DNA of 64,000 nt from Niallia endozanthoxylica (GTDB lineage: Bacteria > Bacillota > Bacilli > Bacillales > Cytobacillaceae). Made by a program: the position numbers and the translations under genes. Numbering within the stretch: the stretch's first letter is position 1; each line of letters opens with the position of its first letter. The notes below the pieces were generated by a model that worked only from the letters and a program-made list of their open reading frames with translations, made no database searches and was not told the DNA's origin. The stretch is taken from positions 62,001 to 126,000 of the forward strand of contig NZ_VYKL01000010.1 of assembly GCF_008710145.1 (NCBI RefSeq), given 5' to 3'. Of the stretch, positions 8,580 to 16,825 are shown piece after piece.

Positions 8580-9347
8580 ATGGTAAGTAATGTTACAATC
8601 GCATCCATGATTGGGTTTATTCTTTATTCATTTTTATTATTTGCTGGGTTTATCTTATTTAATAAAAGGAGAACAGGTATCTCCATTAAACCTTTGATTG
8701 TTGGGAGTGTTGGTTTTATTGTCATTACACAGGTTCTAGAAAAATTATTGCATCTAGTGGTGATTACTCAATTTCCAAATTATGCAGATCACCCCGTTCT
8801 ATTTGGCATCTATGGAGGATTGGCTGCAGGAATTTTTGAAGAAGTCGGCAGGTTTATTTTATTTACATGGCTGCTGAAGAAGTACCTGGATTACAAAGGC
8901 GGTTTATCTTTTGGTATAGGCTGGGGAGGCATTGAAGCTGTAGTCTTAGCTCTTACGATGACTTTACCAAATATCATTTTCTCTTTTATGATTAATTCAG
9001 GTACGTTTGATACAGCTATGGCAGCTCAATTTCCAAGTGATCAAATTTCTATGATAAAAGAAACCATATTAAGTCAAAATGCTGCTTTTTATTTATTAGG
9101 TGTATCTGAAAGGTTCTTTGCCTTATTTTTGCAAATTGCCTTAAGTTTATTTGTATTAGTTGCAGTCATTAAAAAGAAAAAATCTTATTTAATCTATGCC
9201 ATTCTCATTCATGCAGCTATCGATTTTCCATTTGTTTTTATCCAAACAGGTCATTTCACAAGTTTATGGGTATTGGAAATCTATTTGGCTGTGATTGGGA
9301 TTTTGTCGATATTCTTTATTAAAAAAATGAAGAAAAGCCTACAATAA
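8580..9347 (+). CDS. YhfC-family membrane protein (putative intramembrane metalloprotease)
   Basis: 255 residues from the ATG at 8580, seven bases after AAGGGGAGG; the ATG at 8574 is too close to it. About seven hydrophobic segments span the protein. EEVGR (E87, E88) and HAAIDFP near residue 213 resemble the Glu-Glu and His motifs of the CPBP/PrsW/YhfC superfamily of intramembrane metalloproteases. No substrate is known to me. The upstream region with three palindromes suggests tight regulation. The gene is likely transcribed alone. Confidence 0.75.
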   Translation: MVSNVTIASMIGFILYSFLLFAGFILFNKRRTGISIKPLIVGSVGFIVITQVLEKLLHLVVITQFPNYADHPVLFGIYGGLAAGIFEEVGRFILFTWLLKKYLDYKGGLSFGIGWGGIEAVVLALTMTLPNIIFSFMINSGTFDTAMAAQFPSDQISMIKETILSQNAAFYLLGVSERFFALFLQIALSLFVLVAVIKKKKSYLIYAILIHAAIDFPFVFIQTGHFTSLWVLEIYLAVIGILSIFFIKKMKKSLQ

Positions 9348-9428
9348 TAGAAGAATAGTTGTTTCAAATCAATATGTATATTTGGGGAGATACTACGAAC
9401 AATAATAGGTGTTTAGGAGGTGAAGAAT

Positions 9429-9599
9429 TTGTCAAAACAACAATCAAATATGCAAGGGAAGCCTATAAATAATCAGCCTAGTGCAGGGTCAAAATATCAT
9501 GAAGAGCATGCTGGTAATGTTCAAGGCTATGGCTCTAATAACGTGGATGTAAATGAGAGCAGTATGAATAGTATGAAAGATACTAACAATCAAGAATGA
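9429..9599 (+). CDS. Small polar protein, SASP/coat-like composition
   Basis: 56 residues from a TTG eight bases after AGGAGG. The product is very hydrophilic, rich in Asn, Gln, Ser and Gly with a single Tyr-His-Glu patch (KYHEEHAGN), and has no Cys or hydrophobic core. That composition is like minor small acid-soluble spore proteins, but I cannot match it to a named Ssp. A strong terminator follows immediately, so it is a one-gene unit. Confidence 0.6.
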   Translation: MSKQQSNMQGKPINNQPSAGSKYHEEHAGNVQGYGSNNVDVNESSMNSMKDTNNQE

Positions 9600-9604
9600 A
9601 TAGT

Positions 9605-9629
9605 AAACGCCCTTTTGCGGCGTTTTTTT
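9605..9629 (+). terminator. Intrinsic terminator
   Basis: AAACGCC at 9605-9611 pairs with GGCGTTT at 9619-9625, with seven consecutive T running to 9628. Confidence 0.85.
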
Positions 9630-9742
9630 GTTGAGTAAACGATTAAAAAAACTAATCAGCTTGTTTTTTATTTTGTTTTTAATTCTAGCAATATGAGTTA
9701 AACTAACATAATGTACATTTAAATGATATTGGAGTTGATTCA

Positions 9743-9880
9743 ATGAGCAGTGCTAAAGGTAAAGGTGGAACTGGCAGAGGAACGGGTAAGAAGGGATGGA
9801 CTCGTTGGCAGGCTGGTGCAAATAAAGCGAAGAGTGCAAAACCTTATAAAAGTAAAGGTGTTAAAAATCGGGCAAAGTAG
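9743..9880 (+). CDS. Tiny basic protein, DUF3934-like
   Basis: 45 residues starting MSSAKGKGGTGRGTGKKGW, followed by TRWQAGANKAKSAKPYKSKG. About a third of the residues are Lys or Arg, and Gly-Thr-Gly repeats dominate the first half. From memory this is the Bacillus DUF3934 family of unknown function; I cannot verify the match. A weak ribosome site (GGAGTTGATTCA) precedes the ATG. Its strong positive charge suggests nucleic-acid or cell-wall binding, which is inference. Confidence 0.65.
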   Translation: MSSAKGKGGTGRGTGKKGWTRWQAGANKAKSAKPYKSKGVKNRAK

Positions 9881-9897
9881 TTGATGTCAGGAAGTGA

Positions 9898-10230
9898 ATG
9901 AATTTGATTAATGCACTTATTTTATTTATTCTTGCAGGACTTGCCGAAATTGGCGGAGGTTATTTAATCTGGTTATGGTTAAGAGAAGGCAGGCCCTACT
10001 CATTTGGTATTATAGGCGGTATTATATTAGTTTTATACGGTGTGATTGTAACATTCCAAAATTTTCCCTCGTTTGGAAGAGTCTATGCTGCCTATGGAGG
10101 AGTTTTTATTATTCTGTCTGTGTTGTGGGGCTGGGGAATAGATCGTAAACCACCAGATTTATATGATTGGATAGGTGCAGGAATATGTTTAATTGGCGCT
10201 TCTGTTATTTTATTTGCTCCGCGTCATTAA
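9898..10230 (+). CDS. YnfA-family (UPF0060) small membrane protein
   Basis: 110 residues, four membrane helices with short loops. The conserved start [25 protein letters not shown] and the end [17 protein letters not shown] are diagnostic of the YnfA/UPF0060 family, which is related to small multidrug-resistance transporters. The ATG follows AGGAAGTGA and lies 17 bases after the tiny basic gene, so the two may be co-transcribed. The transported substrate is unknown. Confidence 0.9.
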   Translation: MNLINALILFILAGLAEIGGGYLIWLWLREGRPYSFGIIGGIILVLYGVIVTFQNFPSFGRVYAAYGGVFIILSVLWGWGIDRKPPDLYDWIGAGICLIGASVILFAPRH

Positions 10231-10260
10231 AAAATGATATTGCAGGATAAAAAAGTAATA

Positions 10261-10298
10261 CGAAAGAAGCTTGTAGAAAAATCTACAAGCTTCTTTCG
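10261..10298. terminator. Bidirectional terminator
   Basis: A perfect 16-base stem: CGAAAGAAGCTTGTAG at 10261-10276 pairs with CTACAAGCTTCTTTCG at 10283-10298. It serves the YnfA gene and the convergent GntR gene ending at 10299. Confidence 0.85.
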
Positions 10299-10967
10299 TT
10301 AATTATTTTGATTATATTCTGCAAAAAACTCGTCAATTGCTCGAGTCCAGTTGATTCGTGCCATTTTAGATGCTGTTTTGGCATCTCTTTTTTCAAAGGC
10401 TTTAATAATCGCTTCGTGCTCTTTAATCGATTGAGTAGTTAAAATCACAGATTGATGATGAAAAAGCCTCATGACATGTGCTTGAAGAGTAGATACTGCA
10501 TTTGAAATGTATGGATTTTGGGCAGTTTCAATAATTAAATTATGATAGTAATCATCATATTTAAGTGCTGAATAAAAATCGTTACGATAAATGGCTTGAG
10601 CAAAACTTTCATTCAATTCACGCAGTGTTCCGATTGTCTTTTCATCAATAATAGGTGTGGCAAGTTCTGCTGCTAGTGCTTGGAGCGCGCCTAATGGCGG
10701 CAAAATCTTTGCAATATCTTCTTTTTTAACAGATGTAACTTGCGTGCCTACACCAGGAAACATTTCCACAAATCCTTGCACATTTAATAATTGTAAAGCT
10801 TCCCTAATAGGTGTTCTGCTTACCCCTAGAGCTTGTGCAAGATCAGCATCATGAAGTTTTTCTTGAGGTTTTAGTGTCCCATCAATAATCCATTCTTGAA
10901 TCTGAGAATAGGCACGCTCTTTTGCAGAAACACGTGTCGGGGTAGAAAAATTAGTTGGTATTGGCAT
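10299..10967 (-). CDS. GntR-family (FCD/FadR-type) transcriptional regulator
   Basis: 222 residues. An N-terminal winged helix (about 15-80) carries LAQALGVSRTPIREALQLL, the standard GntR recognition region. An all-helical FCD ligand domain (about 90-215) follows, with metal/ligand-type residues in DDYYHNLI and the His of IKEHEAII. It is divergent from brnQ across a 383-base region containing repeated GCATGT words, so it probably controls itself and perhaps brnQ. The ligand is unknown; FCD regulators usually bind carboxylic acids. Confidence 0.9.
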   Translation of the reverse strand: MPIPTNFSTPTRVSAKERAYSQIQEWIIDGTLKPQEKLHDADLAQALGVSRTPIREALQLLNVQGFVEMFPGVGTQVTSVKKEDIAKILPPLGALQALAAELATPIIDEKTIGTLRELNESFAQAIYRNDFYSALKYDDYYHNLIIETAQNPYISNAVSTLQAHVMRLFHHQSVILTTQSIKEHEAIIKAFEKRDAKTASKMARINWTRAIDEFFAEYNQNN

Positions 10968-11062
10968 GATTTAACCCACCCTTTGTTCAAATAAATACGT
11001 TGTTATTAAAATACTATTTTTATATTCTTTAATACCATCATTATATATATTAATATAGATAA

Positions 11063-11315
11063 ATGCAATATATCGCATGTATCGACATTATTTTAGAGTA
11101 ATATATTGCATAAATATAATGCATGTGATATCTTAAGTGTACCGATGTATTACGGACTTTAAAACAAAGGAGGAAACGGAAATAGATTATTACAGACCTA
11201 AGTGTCTGAAAATTTAAATAAGAGTAAGTTTTTATATTAGTATTATTGTTTTTACATTTGGTTTATAGGTAGGAAATATATGTAAATAGTATCCTGCTTA
11301 TATTACATGCATGTA
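11063..11315. promoter_or_regulatory. Regulatory region between gntR-type gene and brnQ
   Basis: No gene is seen in 10968-11350. A long-range inverted repeat has arms ATGCAATATAT (11063-11073) and ATATATTGCAT (11101-11111). GCATGT occurs at 11075, 11121 and 11309, the last within the palindrome TACATGCATGTA at 11304-11315. These are reasonable operator candidates for the adjacent FCD regulator. An AAAGGAGG at 11166-11173 has no start codon at the right distance, so it is perhaps a relic. Confidence 0.4.
11200..11214 (+). promoter_or_regulatory. Candidate CodY box upstream of brnQ
   Basis: AAGTGTCTGAAAATT matches the CodY consensus AATTTTCWGAAAATT at 13 of 15 positions. It lies about 137 bases before brnQ, a type of gene CodY controls in Firmicutes. 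A CodY homologue is encoded at 34573. Confidence 0.45.
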
Positions 11316-11350
11316 TGCATCGTGATTAGAGACATCTAGGAGGGGAAAAT

Positions 11351-12694
11351 ATGAAACAGAAAATGTCATTTTCTTATTTAGTTGCGGTCGGCTTTATGCT
11401 TTTCGCTTTATTCTTTGGAGCTGGAAATTTAATTTTCCCTGCGATGCTGGGACAATCAGCAGGATCCAATGTTTGGACAGCTAATCTTGGATTTATCGTT
11501 ACTGGTGTAGGGTTGCCATTATTAGGTGTAATTGCCTTAGGTTATTCAGGGAAAAGTGATTTACAATCATTAGCAAGCAGAGTAAGTCCATTTTTTGGAG
11601 TTGCTTTTACAGTTGCACTTTATTTATCAATTGGACCATTATTTGCGATACCAAGAACAGCTACGGTATCATTTGAAATGGGAGTTAAACCGTATATCAC
11701 TGAAGAGTTTACGACAATTGGATTATTAATTTTTTCAATCATCTTTTTTGGAATTACAGTATACTTTTCATTAAAATCAACAAAAATTGTTGATATCGTA
11801 GGAAAAGTCTTAACACCGCTATTATTATTATTTATTGCCATTCTTATTATTACTGCATTCTTCAAGCCAATGGGAGAATTCCAGGCCCCAACAGAGAATT
11901 ATATGAGCGACGCATTTTTTAAAGGAATTCAAGAAGGCTATTTAACAATGGATGCACTTGCTGCCTTTGTTTTCGGAATTATTGTTATTAATGCGGTTAA
12001 AGAAAGAGGAGCAACAACAAGAAAAGAAATGATGAGTGCCGTGGCGAAAGCTGCACTTATTGCTGCAGGACTTTTAGCTGTTATTTATACTTCGCTTACT
12101 TTTATTGGAGCTTCAAGCGTACAGGAGCTTGGTTTATTGGATAATGGAGGTGCTGTACTGGCGGGTGCTGCAAATCACTTCTTTGGTCAGTATGGCGGAA
12201 TCTTACTAAGCTTAATTGTACTTGGTGCATGTTTAACAACAAGTATTGGTCTAATTACATCTTGTGCAACGTATTTTACGAAATTATCGCCTAGTATTTC
12301 TTACACAAAATTTGTTATTATCTTTTCTGCTTTTAGTACAGTTATTGCGAACTTCGGATTAAGTCAGTTAATTTCTTTCTCTGTACCAGTATTAGTAGCG
12401 ATTTATCCTTTAGCTGTTTGCTTAATGGCTCTTACTTTCTTGCACAATTTCTTTAAAGGAAGAAAAGAAGTGTATCAATGGAGCATGGGATTAACCTTTA
12501 TTGTTGCTTTATTTGATGGATTAAATGCCGCTGGAATCAGCTTTGCACCAGTTAATGAGTTATTTGCTAATATCCTTCCTTTGTATAGTCAAGGTTTAGG
12601 ATGGATTGTACCAGCAATCGTTGGTGCCGTAATTGGACTGATAACTAGTTTGATTGTAAAAGGAAATTTAGATTCTACGCCAGCAGAAAACTAA
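11351..12694 (+). CDS. brnQ: Branched-chain amino acid carrier BrnQ
   Basis: 447 residues with twelve hydrophobic segments. The start SYLVAVGFMLFALFFGAGNL is the signature of the LIVCS family (sodium-coupled uptake of leucine, isoleucine and valine). GAGNLIFPAMLG lies in helix 1. The site AGGAGGGG precedes the ATG. A very strong hairpin at 12711 ends the unit. CodY and the divergent GntR regulator are its likely controllers. Confidence 0.95.
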   Translation: MKQKMSFSYLVAVGFMLFALFFGAGNLIFPAMLGQSAGSNVWTANLGFIVTGVGLPLLGVIALGYSGKSDLQSLASRVSPFFGVAFTVALYLSIGPLFAIPRTATVSFEMGVKPYITEEFTTIGLLIFSIIFFGITVYFSLKSTKIVDIVGKVLTPLLLLFIAILIITAFFKPMGEFQAPTENYMSDAFFKGIQEGYLTMDALAAFVFGIIVINAVKERGATTRKEMMSAVAKAALIAAGLLAVIYTSLTFIGASSVQELGLLDNGGAVLAGAANHFFGQYGGILLSLIVLGACLTTSIGLITSCATYFTKLSPSISYTKFVIIFSAFSTVIANFGLSQLISFSVPVLVAIYPLAVCLMALTFLHNFFKGRKEVYQWSMGLTFIVALFDGLNAAGISFAPVNELFANILPLYSQGLGWIVPAIVGAVIGLITSLIVKGNLDSTPAEN

Positions 12695-12710
12695 GATAGA
12701 TAAGTATAAT

Positions 12711-12752
12711 ATGAAAAGGTCCACCAGATTTGAATCTGGTGGACCTTTTCAT
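12711..12752. terminator. Bidirectional terminator, 20-bp perfect stem
   Basis: Bases 12711-12730 pair perfectly with 12733-12752 (inner arm CCACCAGATT/AATCTGGTGG). It separates brnQ from the convergent malic enzyme gene. Confidence 0.85.
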
Positions 12753-12763
12753 AATTAAGAGGA

Positions 12764-14011
12764 TTAAATCAAGCTTGTTTCTTTTTCTTTTGATAAAGAT
12801 AAGAGCTGTTCTTTAATTTCCTCTGCATTTATTTGTTTTTGTGCAACTCCTGTTTCCATTGCGGCATTCGCAACAGCTTCAGCCACATGGGCTGCCACTC
12901 TTGGATCAAATGGATCAGGAATGACATAATCAGCATGTAATTCTTCGTCTGTGATTAATCCTGCAATGGCATGAACCGCTGCTACTTTCATTTCCTCGTT
13001 AATTTCCTTTGCATGTACTTCTAATGCACCGCGGAAAATACCAGGGAAAGCAAGAACATTATTTACTTGATTTGAGAAATCTGAACGGCCTGTTCCAACA
13101 ACAAAGGCACCCGCTTCCTTTGCTTCTTCCGGCATGATTTCCGGAATTGGATTTGCCATTGCAAAAATGATTGATTTTTGATTCATTGTTTGAACCATTT
13201 CTTTTGTTACTACACCTGGGGCTGATACGCCTACAAATACATCTGCTCCGACGAGAGCATCCGCTAGTGTACCTTGCTTTTTCTCGTTATTTGTAATACG
13301 AGCTAATTCTTCTTTGAAAGGATTCATTCCAAATGGACGTCCTTCATAGATGATTCCTTTCGTATCACATAAAACGACATCTTTTACACCCATGTTCAGT
13401 AATAATTTAACAATCGCAACACCGGCTGAACCGGCACCGTTTGCTACCACACGAATGTCTTCCAGCTTTTTGTCAACAAGTTTTAGTGCATTAAGCAATC
13501 CCGCAGCAGTTACAATGGCTGTACCATGTTGATCATCATGGAAAACCGGAATATTGCATTCTTTTTTGAGTCTTTCCTCAATTTCAAAGCACTGCGGTGC
13601 AGCAATATCTTCTAAGTTTACACCGCCAAAGGTCGGCTCCAATAATTTTACAGTCTCAACAATCTTGTCTGGGTCCGTTGTATCTAAGCAAATGGGAAAT
13701 GCATCAACATCTGCAAAAGATTTAAATAATAAAGCTTTTCCTTCCATTACTGGCATGGCAGCTTTTGGACCTATATTTCCAAGACCTAGTACAGCTGTTC
13801 CATTTGTAACAACAGCAACTAGATTTCCTTTCATTGTGTACTCATATGCTTTGCTGTCATCTTCAAATATGTCCAAGCATGGTTCAGCTACACCTGGGGA
13901 ATAAGCAAGGCTTAAGTCATGCGCATTTCGTACTGTAACCTTTGAGTGAACACCCAGCTTTCCTCTATTTTCTTTGTGTAACTTCAATGCTTTTTCACGT
14001 AACGTTGACAT
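12764..14011 (-). CDS. ytsJ: NAD(P)-dependent malic enzyme
   Basis: 415 residues, the short bacterial malic enzyme form without the phosphotransacetylase domain. The catalytic region includes SLAYSPGVAEPC, GNLVAVVTNGTAVLGLG, EGKALLFK and the metal-binding FHDDQHGTA. The NAD(P) fold has NGAGSAGVAI. It converts malate to pyruvate and CO2 with NADPH or NADH. Length and sequence are closest to B. subtilis YtsJ, the main NADPH-producing malic enzyme. It is a single-gene unit with an AGGAGAG site upstream. Confidence 0.92.
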   Translation of the reverse strand: MSTLREKALKLHKENRGKLGVHSKVTVRNAHDLSLAYSPGVAEPCLDIFEDDSKAYEYTMKGNLVAVVTNGTAVLGLGNIGPKAAMPVMEGKALLFKSFADVDAFPICLDTTDPDKIVETVKLLEPTFGGVNLEDIAAPQCFEIEERLKKECNIPVFHDDQHGTAIVTAAGLLNALKLVDKKLEDIRVVANGAGSAGVAIVKLLLNMGVKDVVLCDTKGIIYEGRPFGMNPFKEELARITNNEKKQGTLADALVGADVFVGVSAPGVVTKEMVQTMNQKSIIFAMANPIPEIMPEEAKEAGAFVVGTGRSDFSNQVNNVLAFPGIFRGALEVHAKEINEEMKVAAVHAIAGLITDEELHADYVIPDPFDPRVAAHVAEAVANAAMETGVAQKQINAEEIKEQLLSLSKEKETSLI

Positions 14012-14098
14012 TTGTGTGGTCTCTCCTTTGGGATAATTTCATAGATTAATAGTGCTAGTAAAAAGTTAATTAGAATACTGTGTCTCTTAGAAAAGATC

Positions 14099-14272
14099 TT
14101 AAACTGCAACTAGTTTAACTGAGCGGTTGTAGAAGGAAATCACCTCAGTAAGGATTGTGTAACCTTTAATACTTTTAAGTGCTTCTTTTGCTTCTTTTTC
14201 TGTTTTGAATTCATAAATTTTTGTTTCTTCTCCTACATAGGCGGTGATTACCCACATCATAACTTCTTCCAT
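14099..14272 (-). CDS. Small conserved hypothetical protein
   Basis: 57 residues: MEEVMMWVITAYVGEET, then an alpha-beta sequence with TEKEAKEALKSIKGYTILTEV. Similar short proteins with a TEKEA...ILTEV core occur in Bacillus, but I know no function. A GGGAG site lies 13 bases before the ATG, slightly far. It lies 87 bases upstream of the malic enzyme gene in the same direction and might share its transcript. Confidence 0.6.
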   Translation of the reverse strand: MEEVMMWVITAYVGEETKIYEFKTEKEAKEALKSIKGYTILTEVISFYNRSVKLVAV

Positions 14273-14576
14273 TTTAAGATCAATTCTCCCTTTTACTTTT
14301 TTTGCTATTACCTGTTAACATAAGCAATTATAACAGCCTGAAATAAATTGAAAATACTTTCTACAAAAGAAGTCAAAAGATTACAAAAAAAAAATATTTT
14401 TCTCGCGTTTTTCTATAAAAATTATCTTGTTTTATTGGATTTTTTCAAAGGATAATTTTTGTATTTTGTAAAATAGTTATGAATATTTTCATTTGCTTTG
14501 TAAAAATGCTGTTTATTGTCGAAAAAAAGGTAATACTAAATCAGACATAACGAATTGACAATATTGTACAATGGAT

Positions 14577-14605
14577 TTGACATATTCTTAAGTTCTTTTG
14601 ATAAT
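14577..14605 (+). promoter_or_regulatory. Sigma-A promoter of the DUF2187 gene
   Basis: TTGACA at 14577-14582 and GATAAT at 14600-14605 are separated by exactly 17 bases, about 50 bases before the start codon. The rest of the 380-base gap 14273-14655 is AT-rich with nothing recognisable. Confidence 0.7.
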
Positions 14606-14655
14606 TCACAAAAGTCCATGTGTGCTGTTTAAAATTATGTAAAGGAGTCATGAAG

Positions 14656-14883
14656 ATGGCAGATGAAAAAGACGTAAGCAAGGATAAGAATGAAGAGGTT
14701 ATCGTAAATAAAGCAATTGAAGGAGATACAATTGAAATTAAAAAGGGTCCTATGAAAGGAAAGAAAGGGAAAGTCATTGTATCCAGGGAAAACTCAGTTA
14801 TTGTTGAAATCGGGACAAACTCTAAAACAGATGAACCGATAAAAACGGTAGTTAATCATAAGAATTATAAAAAGGCAAAATAG
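14656..14883 (+). CDS. KOW-motif protein, DUF2187 family
   Basis: 75 residues from the ATG at 14656, which is spaced correctly from AAAGGAG; earlier in-frame codons are inside or before that site. A charged N-terminus leads into a small KOW beta-barrel: GDTIEIKKGPMKGKKGKV, then VEIGTNSKTDEPIKTVVNHK. This is the B. subtilis YkvS-type DUF2187 family. KOW folds bind RNA or ribosomal proteins; a translation-linked role is possible but unproven. It has its own sigma-A promoter and terminator. Confidence 0.82.
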   Translation: MADEKDVSKDKNEEVIVNKAIEGDTIEIKKGPMKGKKGKVIVSRENSVIVEIGTNSKTDEPIKTVVNHKNYKKAK

Positions 14884-14908
14884 ATTTAGTATACATATGA
14901 AAACCTTA

Positions 14909-14938
14909 AAAACGTTTCTGCAAAAGTAGAAACGTTTT
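14909..14938 (+). terminator. Terminator after DUF2187 gene
   Basis: AAAACGTTTCT at 14909-14919 pairs with AGAAACGTTTT at 14928-14938, followed by a T-rich tract. Confidence 0.8.
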
Positions 14939-15010
14939 GTTTTATTATTTTTTAATGTAAATGTTAAATGGTTAGACTGTAAGTGAAGCATTTCCAGAAC
15001 AATCTTGATA

Positions 15011-15056
15011 AAAACGAAGAATAACCATATCAGCGGATATGGTTATTCTTCGTTTT
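15011..15056 (-). terminator. Long hairpin terminator, 21-bp perfect stem
   Basis: Bases 15011-15031 pair perfectly with 15036-15056 around the loop AGCG. The right arm reaches the stop codon of the small leftward gene, so it acts as that gene's terminator. Confidence 0.8.
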
Positions 15057-15184
15057 TATTTACTTTTCTTCATTTCCCTTGCTGCCTTTTTTCTGGCCTT
15101 TTTGCTTAATCCTGCTTCTGCACCGAATTCAGTATCGCTGCTTCCAGTATGTGGTTGATTTCGGTTGTTATTTTTGTTTGTCAT
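15056..15184 (-). CDS. Small basic protein, spore-protein-like
   Basis: 42 residues: a polar Asn-rich start (MTNKNNNRNQPHTGSS), DTEFGAEAGLSK, then a strongly basic tail KARKKAAREMKKSK. GGAGG sits five bases before the ATG. Composition and size resemble minor small acid-soluble spore proteins, and the TEFGAE segment faintly recalls gamma-type SASP, but I cannot assign it. It is flanked by its own terminator. The 280 bases between 15185 and 15465 hold no gene that I can see. Confidence 0.6.
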   Translation of the reverse strand: MTNKNNNRNQPHTGSSDTEFGAEAGLSKKARKKAAREMKKSK

Positions 15185-15429
15185 ATGGTCCTCCTTTTAT
15201 GTATACATCTTTTGATTGATAGGCTGAAATAGCCTTATTTGTTACGGCTACTATGATTGTTTTCACAGGTGAAAAGGCTATGTAGGCAATCAATCGAATA
15301 AATTCTTGAGTGTGAAAACCTATTAAATAAGTAGCTGAGCTTATTATGAGCGTTATGAATGATTATTATTCTTAATTTTATTATATTTCATTTTTAAAAT
15401 ATATTAATTATTGAATTTGTATATACAAA

Positions 15430-15467
15430 AAAACAGAAGAGAGGAGAAAGGACCCCTCTTCTGTTTT
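15430..15467 (-). terminator. Terminator of the GH18 gene
   Basis: AAAACAGAAGAG at 15430-15441 pairs with CTCTTCTGTTTT at 15456-15467, overlapping the stop codon. A run of T follows leftwards. Confidence 0.8.
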
Positions 15468-16656
15468 ATTCTTCACTCGCTGATTGTAAGGTATATCCAT
15501 GGTCCAGGTCTAAGGAGTTTGAGATAGCAGCTGTTAAACTATGTGAACCAGTCGTATCATGACCTGCTTCCCAAAGCATCATCCCGCCAAAACCATTATC
15601 TAGTGCTAATTTTGTTTTCTTTTGAACTGTTCCGATACCATTGTAGTAGTAGGTGGTTCCATTCATCACAACTGTATCCTGTCCAGCATTTTCTGGATTG
15701 TTATTAATGATTGCTGCATAGGAGATTTGTTTGACGTTTGGATCCTCTGGCTGTGCATAAAAAGGCACTCCCAATACCAGTTTGTTTTTTGCAATCTGAT
15801 GGCTATCAAAAAGGTGAGACCAATAGTTAACGATATTTTCAATATAAGGATAAGGTGCTAAATTGGCTGCATTATAGCCGTCGTCCCAATGACCATCATA
15901 AGCCATGATATTGACATGGTCCACATGATTAAACATAGCAGGTTCATAGATGACATTGTTAATTTCTGTTCCAGCTACACTATGAACTTTAGCATTGACA
16001 GCAATAGATAATTCTTTATTTTTACTATGAAGTTTTTCACTTAATTCTTGTGTAAACAAGGTTAAATTGTACGCATCTTCTGTTGAACGAGGATGTTCAA
16101 AGTCTATGTCAATACCATCAAGATTTTCCCGGTCTGCTATGTCTGTAAGTTCTATAACCAGTTTTGTTCGAGACTGGGGATTGGAAATAGCTTCCTTAAA
16201 ATAGGTATAGGACTCACCGCCCTGGATGTGATACCATCCACCGACAGCCAGCATGACCTTTGTATCCTGCTCATGAGCTTTTGAAACGATTGCCCGTAAA
16301 TTATTTAAAGCAGTTTCTCCGTTTAATAAAAGGCTGCCGTCCTTTGCCGGATGAGCAAAGGAAAAAATGACATGGGTTAAGTCTGCATAATTTACCATGT
16401 TAGGGTCACGAAAATCCTGAACATATCCCATTAGGACCTTTGATTGGTTTGTTTCGGTGTTTGGTTCCTGTTCAGGTTCTGAAGTTTGCTCCTGTTTATC
16501 CTTTTCTTTCTTAGATGATTGTGTTAAATCTTGCTTATTTTTTATTTTTTGAGAATCTTGCTGACTAGTATGATTAGAATAAAAGATTCCTGCAAAAAAT
16601 CCTCCGCTAAAAGTAAAAATAATCAACAAAGACAATAGGAGATTACGAATCTTCAA
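15466..16656 (-). CDS. Membrane-anchored glycoside hydrolase family 18 (chitinase-like)
   Basis: 396 residues from the TTG at 16654-16656, preceded by AGGGAGG; the longer open frame upstream has no conserved sequence. A signal anchor (about residues 2-22) is followed by a polar Lys/Glu/Gln linker (about 30-70). The GH18 barrel starts at VLMGYVQDF. The catalytic DGIDIDFEH motif has the acid at E187. Late motifs MAYDGHWDD and GGMMLWEAGHD fit the family. Such proteins hydrolyse beta-1,4-GlcNAc polymers such as chitin or, in spores, peptidoglycan-related glycans. The anchor suggests it acts outside the membrane. Confidence 0.88.
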   Translation of the reverse strand: MKIRNLLLSLLIIFTFSGGFFAGIFYSNHTSQQDSQKIKNKQDLTQSSKKEKDKQEQTSEPEQEPNTETNQSKVLMGYVQDFRDPNMVNYADLTHVIFSFAHPAKDGSLLLNGETALNNLRAIVSKAHEQDTKVMLAVGGWYHIQGGESYTYFKEAISNPQSRTKLVIELTDIADRENLDGIDIDFEHPRSTEDAYNLTLFTQELSEKLHSKNKELSIAVNAKVHSVAGTEINNVIYEPAMFNHVDHVNIMAYDGHWDDGYNAANLAPYPYIENIVNYWSHLFDSHQIAKNKLVLGVPFYAQPEDPNVKQISYAAIINNNPENAGQDTVVMNGTTYYYNGIGTVQKKTKLALDNGFGGMMLWEAGHDTTGSHSLTAAISNSLDLDHGYTLQSASEE

Positions 16657-16825
16657 AGATACATCCCTCCCTAAAAATAGTTCATACAAATGATTATAGC
16701 AAAATAGCGAATGAATAGTGGCTGGTAAAGTCAGGAAGAAGCGGGCTATTGATAATGAAGAAAAATGTGTAATATGGGATAATAGTAAATAGAAGTATAA
16801 AGTTGAATCGTGAAAGGAGTACGAG

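Noticed and set aside
11041-11350. Possible T-box or other amino-acid riboswitch before brnQ
   Set aside because: No AGGGTGGNACCGCG motif or specifier hairpin was found; operator sites explain the region better.
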